In this document: piece by piece, positions 7,444 to 15,475 of the stretch
Position numbering within the stretch: position 1 is the stretch's first letter
Layout of the letters: each line of letters begins with the position of its first letter
Origin: Pavlovales sp. CCMP2436
Taxonomy: Eukaryota; Haptophyta; Pavlovophyceae; Pavlovales
Length of the DNA: 15,711 nt
NCBI GenBank assembly: GCA_026770615.1
Contig: MU631690.1
Span: 70,178-85,888, forward strand
Direction: 5' to 3'
The notes under the pieces: model-generated
Database searches by the model: none
Told to the model about the DNA's origin: nothing
Seen by the model: only the letters and a program-made list of their open reading frames with translations
Translations under genes and position numbers: made by a program

Positions 7444-8887
7444 GATAAAGTGGGGGAGGAGGCACGCACAGTTCAAAAAGAGAGAACACAAAATAAAAAT
7501 AAAAAATGGCGAAGCGGGCGCGCGGCGGCGGACGCACGCGTGCCCCGGCCGGGGATGCGCGCACGCGCTCAGCACCTCCGAGTACTGCACGCTGGTCGGC
7601 GGCGCGAGCGACGCCACCGAGGGTTCAGACTCGGACTCGCCGGACGACGAGCCCGAGCGCCGCTTCCCGTGCGACGAGCCGGGTTGCGGGTACAGGACCT
7701 CTCAGCCAGGCCACCTCACGACAGACAAGCGCACGCACAGCGGCGAGCGGCCATTCCCGTGCGACGAGCCGGGCTGCGAGTACAGCGCCACCACTGCGGG
7801 CCACCTCACATCGCACAAGCGCACGCACAGCGGCGAGTGGCCGTACGCGTGCGACGAGCCGGGCTGCGAGTACATCGCCACCACTCCGGGCAACCTCACA
7901 TCGCACAAGTGCACGCACAGCGGCGAGCGGCCGTACCCGTGCGACGAGCCGGGCTGCGAGTACACCGTCACAATTCTGGGCGACTTTACGAGGCACAAGC
8001 GCTCGCACAGCGGCGAGCGGCCGTACGCGTGCGACGAGCCGGGCTGCCAGTTCAGGGCCACTACTCCGGGCTGGCTCACGACACACAAGCGCACGCAAAG
8101 CGGCGAGCGGCCATACGCGTGCAACGAGCCGGCCTACGACTGCAGCGCCGCTGAAGCGGGCAATTTCACGAGGCACAAGCGCACGCACAGCGGCGAGCGG
8201 CCGTACCCGTGCGACGAGCCGGGCTGCGATTACAGGGCCACTCAGGCGGGCACCCTCACGACGCACAAGCGCACGCACAGCGGCGAGCGGCCGTACCCGT
8301 GCGACGAGCCGGGCTGCGAGTATAGCGCCACTCAGCCAGGCGCCCTCACGACGCACAAGCGCACGCACAGCGGCGAGCGGCCGTACCCGTGCGACGAGCC
8401 GGGCTGCGAGTATAGCGCCACTCAGCCGGGCGACCTCACGACGCACAAGCGCACGCACAGCGGCGAGCGGTCATTCCCGTGCGACGAGCCGGGCTGTGGA
8501 TACAGCGCCACTCAGTCGGGTCACCTCGCGAGGAACAAGCGCACGCACAGCGGCGAGCGGCTCCGTGCGACGAGCCGGGCTGCGAGTACACCGCCGCTAC
8601 TTCGGGCGACATCACGGCGCACAAGCGCACGCACAGCGGCGAGTGGCCATTCCCGTGTGACGAGCCGGGCTGCGAGTACAGCGCCACTACAGCGAGCACC
8701 CTCACGAGGCACAAGCGCACGCACAGCGGCGAGCGGCCGTCCGCGTGCGATGAGCCCGGCTGCGGCTACAGGTCCAATACTGCAGGCGATCTCAAGAGGC
8801 AAAAGCAATCGAAAATCTAGTTTGGCCCGGGTGTCCACCCCTGAGACGGATACGGCGTACCATCTAGTTAATAGAGAATCACAGTAA
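7442..8887 (+). CDS. C2H2 zinc-finger array protein, frameshifted after finger 10
   Basis: Thirteen 30-residue units of the form CDEPGC-x12-H-x3-H with linker THSGERP are visible. Fingers 1-10 lie in one frame from about 7664. At 8561-8565, after SGER, the repeat has 5 bases where the other copies have 9; this 4-base loss moves fingers 11-13 to another frame ending at TAG 8818-8820. The original frame then reads unrelated Arg/Ser/Ala-rich sequence to 8887. Several fingers lack a zinc ligand: finger 1 (first His to Asp), 5 (second His to Gln), 6 (second Cys to Tyr), 10 (first His to Asn), 13 (both His lost). Such arrays usually bind DNA. The start is uncertain: ATG 7442 is in frame, but ATG 7506 (AAAATGGCG) has better context in a different frame. 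GC-rich, so probably a host gene. Confidence 0.6.
   Translation: MIKWGRRHAQFKKREHKIKIKNGEAGARRRTHACPGRGCAHALSTSEYCTLVGGASDATEGSDSDSPDDEPERRFPCDEPGCGYRTSQPGHLTTDKRTHSGERPFPCDEPGCEYSATTAGHLTSHKRTHSGEWPYACDEPGCEYIATTPGNLTSHKCTHSGERPYPCDEPGCEYTVTILGDFTRHKRSHSGERPYACDEPGCQFRATTPGWLTTHKRTQSGERPYACNEPAYDCSAAEAGNFTRHKRTHSGERPYPCDEPGCDYRATQAGTLTTHKRTHSGERPYPCDEPGCEYSATQPGALTTHKRTHSGERPYPCDEPGCEYSATQPGDLTTHKRTHSGERSFPCDEPGCGYSATQSGHLARNKRTHSGERLRATSRAASTPPLLRATSRRTSARTAASGHSRVTSRAASTAPLQRAPSRGTSARTAASGRPRAMSPAAATGPILQAISRGKSNRKSSLARVSTPETDTAYHLVNRESQ
7664..8820 (+). repeat. 90-bp tandem repeat encoding zinc fingers
   Basis: The segment GCGACGAGCCGGGCTGCGA recurs every 90 bp with little change, while the bases encoding the finger-helix residues differ between units. 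The unit equals 30 codons. The first ten units keep exact 90-bp phase; the eleventh starts 4 bp early because of a deletion. Strong similarity between neighbouring units points to recent expansion or homogenisation by unequal exchange. Confidence 0.9.
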
Positions 8888-9038
8888 TTCACCTCTCGGA
8901 GTCTAGTATTCATAATCCGGACTGGCCATTTATTCGGATTGCGACCCACGAGTAGTTCTGAAGTTTCAGTAAATCAGATTGGATCAACACTGCACGGCTT
9001 GGAACTAAAAAGATACGTTTATAATTATGAATTGAGGA

Positions 9039-10863
9039 TCAATCTTCAGGAAACTCGTCGTCGTCGAGGTCTGAGTCTGTCTCGTGATCGGTGTCCTCGT
9101 CGTCTTCTTCGTTCTCGTCGAAAACCTCGTCTTCCTCGGTCTCATCGCCTTCTTCTTTTGAGGAGGGGGGGGGGTGGTTTGAGTATCAGCGCATTCGGTC
9201 TATGGCGATTTCTAAGCATGGGGCGATGTATGTATTGAAATAAAATATAAAATAAGATACAAATATTCGTTGTTTTAGAAGGGGGGGGTGATGAGGATGA
9301 TGTTAGGCGTGTCAGTGGAGGCAGCCTTGGAGTAGTTCTAGAATACAGTACCGGTGATTTAGAAAAATAAAAGAATAAAAAATCGTATACGAAATACCTT
9401 CGTCGTTGACGGTGATTGCCTCGAGGCACCCGTTGGCACGCGCCCACTCCAGCACTTCCACATGACCTGTAATTTCAGCAATATGGATCGTGCTCTGATC
9501 CCACGGGCAGCCGTTGGCTCGTAACCACTTGAGCACGACCAACGACCCCGCGCCAGCTGCAGACTCGCACGTGAACACGTTCAACTGGCAGCCACTTGCA
9601 AACGCCCATTGAAGCACCTCTAAATGACCCCCTCGAGCTGCAGCCACGCCTGTCTGACAGCTCCAAGGGCAGCCGTTTGCGCGCGCAAACTTGAGCACAT
9701 CCAAATATCCCCTGCCGGCCGCTGCAGAACACGTTCGCGAATCCCATGTTTGTGACGCCATTTGAGCACAACAGCATGCCCCCCTCGAGCTGCCGACTCG
9801 CAGATTTCCCCGCCCCAATCGCAGCCGTTTGCGCGCGCCCATTGGAGCACCTGTGGCGGTGTGCAATAGAAAATGCTTTGTTGCTGGTATTTTTTGTATT
9901 TGATTTATAATTTATGTAATTCTTTCAAAGCTCAAGAAAATCAAGGGAATTCTAAATAAAATACGAAAATATATTGCTGAAGGCGTTTTCTATTGTACCC
10001 CGCCACACCTCATGGTGTCCCCCAGCAGCTGCAAAATTGCAGGTGCGTCCGTCCCACTCACACCCGTTCGCACGCGCCCAGCGGAGCAGCTGAATATGGC
10101 CCCCAGCAGCTGCGCCAGCGCTGATGCGTGCGTCCCATGGGCAGCCGTTGGCACGCGCCCATTGTAGCAAAGCCAGCTGGCCACCGGCAGCAATGCCGAA
10201 GCACACGCGACTGTCCCACGGGCAGCCGTGCGCGCACAGCCACGCGAGCAGAGGCAGCCGCCCCCGTGCTGCGGCCAGCGCGCACAGCCTTGCGGAGAGC
10301 GGCAGGCCGTAGAAAGACGCCCACGCGAGCCTGCGCACCGACGAGAGCGCCCAGCAGAAGCGTGTCTTGGAGCGCGCATGCCCGTTACGCTTCCGCGCGA
10401 GCGCGACCGCCGCGTGCATCCTGCAGCAGCTGAGCGAGGCCGGGTATTCTTCGTCAGGCTCCAGCGCGGCCGCGACGAGCGCGAGCAGCTCAGGGGGGAG
10501 GTCATCGAAAGATGTAACGCTCGCACGCACGCGCACCACGCGCGCAGCCGAGGGCGCATCGTCGGGCGCAGCCACTTCTCCCTCGCGCCGCGGCGCGGCC
10601 TCGCTTGGGAGATTCTCGACGCGCGCGGCTACGTGGCGGAGCTTCTCGGCCATCTTCACTCCTTCGCGCTCGATGCGCGCGAGAGTCTCGTCGTTGCGCT
10701 CGGCGCGAGAGTCGGCGCGTGCGAGCTGCTCGGCCATCGAGAACATTTGCGCGCACATCTCGAGCATGAGGCCCAGCAGCTGCGGGTGCGCGCTTGGCTC
10801 GGGGGACTGGCTGCTGTTGTCCGCCAGCGCGCTGCTATCCGTGCGCGCCCGCTTGCCGCTCAT
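9039..10863 (-). CDS. F-box-like and ankyrin-repeat protein with acidic tail, three exons, frameshifted
   Basis: Exon 1 is 10009-10863, exon 2 is 9398-9850 and exon 3 is 9039-9154. The first ATG is 10863 (MSGKRARTDSS). Residues 45-85 look coiled-coil; 'SFDDLPPELLALVAAAL' at about 118-134 is F-box-like. Then follow ankyrin-type units built on (L/V)LxWARANGCPWDxxxxxxAAxGGH. The exon 1/2 join is in phase 0 and rebuilds GGHHE-VLQW. Exon 2 ends in phase 1 at GACGAAG|GTATTT, and exon 3 opens after AAAAG|AA with an acidic tail (EEGDETEEDEVFDENEEDDE...) to TGA 9039-9041. In exon 2, after VLKWRHK, the unit is about 10 bases short and the frame shifts; adding 10 makes the whole length divisible by 3. 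It is either a young pseudogene or a truncated allele. A ubiquitin-ligase adaptor role is a family-based guess. Confidence 0.65.
9155..9396 (-). other. Intron 2 of the ankyrin-repeat gene
   Basis: The donor is G|GTATTTCG and the acceptor is CTCAAAAG|AA, preceded by a C-rich tract (ten G on the plus strand at 9165-9174). Phase 1 on both sides joins Glu codons cleanly. The interior is AT-rich and has other short G runs on the plus strand near 9280. No terminal inverted repeats were seen, unlike intron 1 of the same gene. Confidence 0.65.
9851..10008 (-). mobile_element. Intron 1 of the ankyrin gene, with terminal inverted repeats (introner-like)
   Basis: The intron is 158 bp, from GTGTGGCGG to CCGCCACAG, with an AT-rich core. 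Its first 26 bases (10008-9983) and the reverse complement of its last 26 (9851-9876) match at 22 of 26 positions. The core shared string is CAATAGAAAA, next to TGTGGCGG. Both splice sites lie within the inverted repeats, so the element forms an intron exactly by itself. The flanks contain GG on both sides when the boundary is set at TGTGGCGG, which could be a 2-bp target duplication. This matches the known idea of introners, DNA-transposon-derived introns described in several algae. Only one copy is in the window, so mobility is inference. Confidence 0.7.
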
Positions 10864-11216
10864 GTCGGCGTCGGGTGGTGGTGGTGGCGGCAACGGCGGT
10901 GACCGTTAGGCTTCGATGCGGCTGACTTCAGTGCGATACCGCTTTTTAAAAATGCGCCTCCGACCTGTTCGCGCTCTCGCTTGTCGACCTCGCGCCCACC
11001 TCGCCGACCCTGCGCTCGTAGCCAAGCGGGCCAGGGCTGAAATTTAGGAAATAGCGATGCCGGGTAGGATTCTTGTAATAGTTACCAAGCTTTTAAAATA
11101 CCCTAGACTTAGAATTGAGCGCGGGGACAGGGGCGGGGAATAACTACGGTTCGTCTACGGTCCGGCACCTAATTCTAACAGGAAGCAAACGAAAATGGCC
11201 TCGGATGATGTACGCT

Positions 11217-11412
11217 GAATTTCATATACAAGGCATAACTAACAGTTTATAAAGATTGCAAACTTGACAGGGACTTTCTTGTTGAGACCTGTTGAAGACC
11301 ACGTTGAGACTCTCGGGAGCGACGGAGAGCTGGCAAAAAGGCGCCCAGGGGCCTAGTGAGTTTTGATTAATAGTTTTAGCGCCGAATTTCACAAGGCAAT
11401 AACTAACCGTTA
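11217..11412 (+). repeat. Diverged short direct repeat pair
   Basis: Positions 11217-11247 and 11384-11412 share GAATTTCA, CAAGGCA, TAACTAAC and GTT in the same order; the first copy has an extra TATA and the second an extra A. The copies are 167 bp apart. No element structure was found around them. Confidence 0.45.
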
Positions 11413-12260
11413 GCACCTTTGTGCCACCCCACCGGTCAACTTAGTTGTCGTTTTTGCGCGCGAGTGCAATAACAAATTGCAGGTTCTGCAAATGCACTCA
11501 CTCCTGACTGTATCAGTATAGGCCCGTGGCAGCGCTGGCAACGCTACGGTGTAAATATTTAGTTTAACGTCCGTCCCTTGACCAGGCCAGTTCACCAAGC
11601 GTTCGCATACAGTCATAAATAGATCTTAAGAAAGCAACAGAGAATGAAAATTAAATAGCTACTTCGCCGCTAGATTGCAGAGCAGCATGGCTTGCTGTCC
11701 GATTTTTTATTTCAAGGTTTTCTCTATGAACCGCATTTCAAAATGTGTCGAAAGTAGTAATAAAAGGCCAACGATGGCGTCCGCGACCCGCTGAAACGGA
11801 GCACTTCTTCGCAAAGCTCGTAGGGCATGAAGGAGACGGATCTGGACCCTACCGCACTGAAATATATAAATGAGATGCGGCCTTAAGGTTGCCAGTGGTC
11901 GAATCATTCTTGAAAATGGACCTACGGGGCGTCGACGCGAGCTGACCGCGCGAAGTGCCAAAAACGTCACCGACTTTTGGGCTCTTTTAGAAATACCAGC
12001 AGTGTGCCGTCCTGCCGCCGAGAAACGAGGAGCAGTCTTTGATCTGGCAGAAATACAAGCCACTAGGTAGTCCCCTATTTATGGCGTCAGCTAAATATAC
12101 ATTCAAATAATGGGTTGCGAATAACATTCGCAAAAAGTATCCAGCAACTGACAAAAAAATGCGATCAGAGGCTTTTACCCATCATGAGCGCACACCATTC
12201 TAATTTTTATACCTATTCCGCTCCTGGCGGCAGGCATCTATTCCTGGTTATACGAAGGTT

Positions 12261-12280
12261 GAGCCGGACTGATCCGGCTC
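12261..12280. other. Hairpin downstream of the PLGG1-type gene
   Basis: GAGCCGGA and TCCGGCTC are exact reverse complements separated by CTGA, giving an 8-bp GC-rich stem with a 4-base loop. It lies about 100 bp beyond the stop codon of the minus-strand transporter gene, so it would fall in its 3' UTR or termination region. A role in transcript end formation is possible; chance is also possible. Confidence 0.4.
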
Positions 12281-12377
12281 TTCCTGGTCGGGCATTTTAA
12301 AATGCACCGGGCCCGTGACAGGCAGGCCTTGTGTCTCGGCCCCGAGGCAGAGGTCTAGCCACGGCAGACGGGCCGAC

Positions 12378-12704
12378 TCAGGCACCGAGGAGGAGGCGCA
12401 CTAGACTGGCGCCGGCGGGCGTGACGAGGATGGCGGCGATGAGCAGACCGTTGAGCGCGAGCGCGAGCGCCGAGAAAGCGAGCGCCTCTGGCCAGTCTGC
12501 GTGATTTGTGTGTGTGTGTGTGTGTGTGTGTGTGAGCATCAGTGTAATTTATTCCGCTCGTTCGAGCTCTTGTCGTCGGTTCATAACAACGTCACTTTTG
12601 CAAGTGAGTCCACCGTGTAGTATCAGAACAAAAACGACAGCAATACGAGCGGCAACAGAAGGCAATCATGTGGAGAGATAAGAATAGCAATCTAATCATT
12701 GTAC

Positions 12705-12743
<39 letters not shown>

Positions 12744-15192
12744 GCTATTACAGGGCGAGGGACTCGGGGTTGAGGCAGGGTCAGGACGATGCCAGTCCGG
12801 CCGGCTAGAGACCCCTTGTTGGGAATCGTGGCCGGGGGAATGAGATAGCAGCCGCCCCCGTGAAAAGGGGCTGGTTTGGCGAGCGCGCACAAAGCGAACG
12901 TCATTCTAATTTTATCAGATATTCTATAGGCTAGCGTCTGGGTGCGTCTGGAGGCTCCCGGAAAAGCGCCGAGGGATGCAGGGCACCCAAATGGGGGGGA
13001 GAGGGGGAGTTGCGGTTGACTCATGGGGGGGAGGAGGGGGTGGTGGTGGAGGGTGGTTGAGGGTGGTTGAGGGGGGGGGTGTGGAGGCAGGTGTGCCTAC
13101 CGGAGAGCGCCGCCGTGCCGAGCCCGTGCGCGCTCGTGCCCATGGCGAGCCCCATGGCAGCGGCATCGGTCACGCCGAGCGCGCCGATGATCTTTCGGCC
13201 AAAGTTGGCGCCCAGCACCCCCGAGAGGACCGTGGTCGCGACGGCGAGCGACGGCGGCGCGCCGAGCGCCACGGCGGAGAGCTGTGCAAGCGGCGCCGTG
13301 ATCGTGCGCGTGAGGAGCGCGCGCGAGAGCGGCGCGGAGAGCCCCACCAGCCGCGCGAGGAGCGCGGTGGCCACGACGCCGGTGAGTGCGCCCACGCCGG
13401 CGGCGGCGGCGATCTGCTTGGCAGAGGCGCGCAGCTGTGTCCGCTGGTCGTAGAGGGAGAGCGCGAAGCCGAGGACCGTCAGCGGGAGCAGCGACAGGAG
13501 CGCGCCGCCGCCGCCGAGCGGCGCGAGCGCGCCCCCTTTGGCCGCGTATGCGCAGATGAGCGCGTCGAGCGTGGGCTGGGCGGCGGCGGCAGCGGGCGTG
13601 GCGAGCAGCCCGGCGCCGAGGCGGAGGGCGGCGAACGTGCCCGCGCCGGCCAGCAGCGTAGGGTGGAAGACGCCGCGCACCTTGGGAGGGGGAATAAGCT
13701 CAGATGACGACGAGGGGATGATGACGCTATCCGTGTGCTCGGGAATGGTCCTAGGCTAACAGTGTGTTGCTGCTGCACCACTGGGAGACTGGGAGACCGT
13801 TTACGGGGCCGGACGTTTTTATAGATATTTACACACCTTGGCAGGGAGCCGTTCGGCGCTCGCGTATGCGCACCAGAGCAGCGCGAGGCAGTGGGCCTGC
13901 ACCAGCGCGCACAAGGGCGAGACGGAGCCCAGGGCGCAGAGCGGCAGCAGCAGCGCGCCCGTCGTCGCCCACGCGCCGGCGAGCAGCGGCACCACGAACT
14001 GGCGCGTGGGCGCGGGCGCGGGCGGTTCGCTCGGTGCCGCGTCCGACGGTGCGGCGGGCGTTGGGATCGCCTTGAGCGTGAGTGCGGTTGAGACGACCGT
14101 GAGCAGGTACCCGCCGACGATCAGGAAGGGGAGGCGGAGCAGGTCGGCCGCGGGGATGGGGGCGAGTGCTATTTTTATTTAGTATTTATTTATTTTATTA
14201 TCATCATCATCATCATTATTATAAATGTTATAATTATTATCATTATTATCATTTTTTATTTTTTATTGCAAGCGGCATCGCACAGCGGGCAAGGCAGACA
14301 AATATGCGTAATCACCATCGACGCCAACGTGACACACTTCGAGGCGACACGAAAAATTTAGTGAGCAACTGTCAAGCAAGGAGAAGGTGTGTGTGGGGGG
14401 GGGGGGGGGGGGCTGCCTATATTATGTGCTGCAGGTGCCATGCGTGTGCAGGCGAGCCGCATTTCGAGACGAGCGAGATGCAGCAGAGGTTGATCAGCGC
14501 GCAAGTCGAGTTTCGTCGACAGTCGTGTGTCTGATCAGTCTTAGCGGGGAGGACGGTATCCGGGGGCTCGGGAATAGCTGGTCCCACGTTTACCTGGGAG
14601 ACCGCGAACGGGACCGGACGTATTTATAGATATTTTCACACTCACCGGACGGGAGCGAGACGAGCGCCGGGGCGAAGAAGACGGGCATCCAGCGGGTCAG
14701 CCACGCGACACCTGGCCGCAGCAGTGCCGTCGCTCGGTCCGCCGATTCGGCCGAGTGCGCGCGCGCGGCGCAGAGTGCGCCGAATATGAGGCTCATCCCG
14801 AGCAGTGACGGCGGGAAGGTGATGCCGCACGCTGAGACGGCGCGCGCGAAGCCGGCATTGAGCGCACCGAGGAGCAGCACCGAGCCGAGCGTGCGCCTCG
14901 CGCTCTTGAGCTCGTCCACCGTTTGCGCCAGCCGCACCTGCGCGGCGCTGCTCAGCTCGTCCGCACCGTCCAGCGCCACAAGCAAGACCGATCGTCGCGG
15001 CGTGAGCGGGCGGTAGTGCGGGCCAAGGAGCGCCGCGCCTGGTCGTGCACCCGCGAGGGGCATGGCCGCGGGCGCGAGGCGCACAGCACCCGCGCTGCGT
15101 ACGTGCGAGAGCTGCATCCCGTGGGCCGCACCGATGAGGGCGCACGCTGTGGCGACCAGCATCGCTCCCCGGCTCCGGTTCCGCATCCCCAT
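12378..15192 (-). CDS. PLGG1: Plastid glycolate/glycerate transporter-like LrgA-LrgB fusion protein, four exons
   Basis: Exons are 14646-15192, 13837-14168, 13101-13680 and 12378-12496, with intron phases 1, 0 and 1, GT-AG borders, and a 525-residue product ending at TGA 12378-12380. The N-terminus (ATG 15192) looks like a signal peptide (MLVATACALIGAAHG) followed by a basic Ala/Pro-rich stretch, as in bipartite targeting to secondary plastids. Residues about 90-220 are LrgA-like, with FPPSLLGM and WMPVFFAPALVSLP, then PAADLLRLPFLIVGGYLL after the first splice. Residues about 294-525 are LrgB-like, with TRTITAPLAQL (417-427), GVLGANFG and GTSAHGLGTA (474-483), ending with WPEALAFSALALALNGLL on exon 4. 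In plants PLGG1 exports glycolate and imports glycerate across the plastid envelope during photorespiration. The frame is intact. The fusion layout supports PLGG1 over separate bacterial LrgA and LrgB. Confidence 0.85.
12507..12534. repeat. (TG)14 microsatellite
   Basis: Fourteen uninterrupted TG units. On the transcribed strand this is a CA repeat lying 10 bp upstream of the intron 3 acceptor, in the place of the usual pyrimidine tract. Confidence 0.95.
12707..12742. repeat. 36-base poly-G run
   Basis: An unbroken run of 36 G on the plus strand, read as C in the intron 3 transcript. A G run this long could fold into quadruplex structures and is prone to replication slippage and to sequencing length error, so the exact length should be treated with care. 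Confidence 0.9.
13681..13836 (-). other. Intron 2 of the PLGG1-type gene
   Basis: 156 bp with donor AAG|GTGTGTAAAT and acceptor CTCCCAAG|GTG, phase 0 (LPAK-VRGVF). Block 13789-13830 matches 37 of 42 bases of intron 1 (14594-14635), and block 13723-13746 matches 21 of 24 (14552-14575), in the same order and orientation. The length is close to that of the inverted-repeat intron in the ankyrin gene (158 bp), but the sequences are unrelated. Confidence 0.75.
14176..14271. repeat. AT-rich ATT/ATC simple repeat
   Basis: A run of TTATT, ATC and ATT triplets with few interruptions, about 95 bp, just upstream (in transcript sense) of exon 2 of the PLGG1-type gene. It contrasts sharply with the GC-rich exons either side. 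Confidence 0.85.
14395..14412. repeat. 18-base poly-G run
   Basis: Eighteen consecutive G on the plus strand inside intron 1 of the PLGG1-type gene, after a short GTGTGTG stretch. It is the second long G run in this gene's introns; all are C-rich on the transcript. Confidence 0.9.
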
Positions 15193-15475
15193 GCTGAAAT
15201 TGCCAAATTTTTAACGAGGTGCTGAAGCTGGCGCTCTGAGCTCGCTGTCCCCGCGCTTTGCACCCGTCTCGGTCATTGGGCAGCCGAGCCAGAGGGCACT
15301 CACGTTGGCCGCTGACCCCGCGCTTCGCACCCTGGCTCGGGTCTCTGTTGGGCAGCCGAGCCGCGGAGCGCTCACTCTCAAGAGGAGACGCGCGTCTTCG
15401 ATGGAACCTGTCCTCAAGGTCACTGCCGGCCGTTCGAAATTTAAAAACTTTTTAAATCTCGGCAATTTCAGCATG
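15190..15475. repeat. 15-bp inverted repeat spanning a divergent promoter and both start codons
   Basis: GGCAATTTCAGCATG occurs on the minus strand at 15204-15190, where its ATG is the PLGG1-type start, and on the plus strand at 15461-15475, where its ATG opens the next ORF. Both copies are preceded by an AT-rich TTAAA-containing stretch (TTAAAAATTT and TTTTTAAATCTC). The 286-bp interval thus looks like a bidirectional promoter with duplicated start regions, or a small element with terminal inverted repeats. Which of the two cannot be decided here. Confidence 0.65.
15244..15375 (+). repeat. Imperfect 67-bp tandem duplication
   Basis: Two copies begin GCTG(T/A)CCCCGCGCTT at 15244 and 15311, and both contain TTGGGCAGCCGAGCC and end near GCACTCAC/GCGCTCAC. 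They lie between the two divergent starts. They may be duplicated promoter elements. The plus strand is also open here, in frame with the partial ORF, so an earlier start for that gene is possible. Confidence 0.6.

Larger units (their letters stand above)
10864..12377. other. Intergenic region without a convincing gene
   Basis: The first 200 bp should hold the promoter of the ankyrin gene; a TTTTTAAA motif lies at 10943-10950, about 80 bp upstream of its ATG. From 11041 to 12060 the sequence is of mixed composition with only short overlapping frames. The longest, 11707-12063 on the minus strand (118 codons), has no recognisable domain and no codon pattern like its neighbours, so I do not call it. 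A short diverged direct repeat and a hairpin are listed separately. Old transposon remnants are possible but no motif supports that. Confidence 0.5.
12497..13100 (-). other. Intron 3 of the PLGG1-type gene
   Basis: 604 bp with donor TCCG|GTAGGCAC and acceptor ACGCAG|ACTGG, phase 1, restoring an Asp codon before WPEALAF. It is full of low-complexity sequence: a TG/CA repeat next to the acceptor, a 36-base G run, and G-rich stretches at 13020-13080. On the transcript these are C- and CA-rich. It shows no clear similarity to introns 1 and 2. Confidence 0.7.
14169..14645 (-). other. Intron 1 of the PLGG1-type gene
   Basis: The donor is G|GTGAGTGTG and the acceptor AATAG|CACTC, phase 1, restoring an Ala codon (LPS-ALAP). 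Its first 95 bases contain two blocks homologous to intron 2 (14594-14635 and 14552-14575). The rest holds an 18-base G run on the plus strand and an AT-rich ATT/ATC repeat that lies right before the acceptor, where a pyrimidine tract would be expected. Confidence 0.75.

Noticed and set aside
7506..8660. Long plus-strand frame of Ala, Arg, Ser and Thr repeats (384 codons), plus similar frames at 7450-8154 and 7625-8458 (minus)
   Set aside because: They are out-of-register readings of the 90-bp zinc-finger repeat; a repeat unit divisible by 3 without stops keeps every frame open.
8821..9038. Possible gene in the gap between the zinc-finger and ankyrin genes
   Set aside because: It is a 218-bp 3'-to-3' interval without a coding-like frame; it probably holds the two 3' UTRs.
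10228..10909. Two long plus-strand frames opposite ankyrin exon 1
   Set aside because: They are antisense shadows in GC-rich coding DNA; the minus strand carries the coherent F-box-like and ankyrin protein.
11707..12063. 118-codon minus-strand frame
   Set aside because: No recognisable domain, mixed composition, and a competing plus-strand frame of similar quality over part of it.
12696..13166. Pro-rich minus-strand frames with long poly-Pro
   Set aside because: They are translations of the poly-G and G-rich low-complexity tracts inside intron 3 of the transporter gene.
12976..13707. 243-codon plus-strand frame rich in Gly, Arg and Glu
   Set aside because: It lies antisense to the LrgB-coding exon and intron 3; no domain features.
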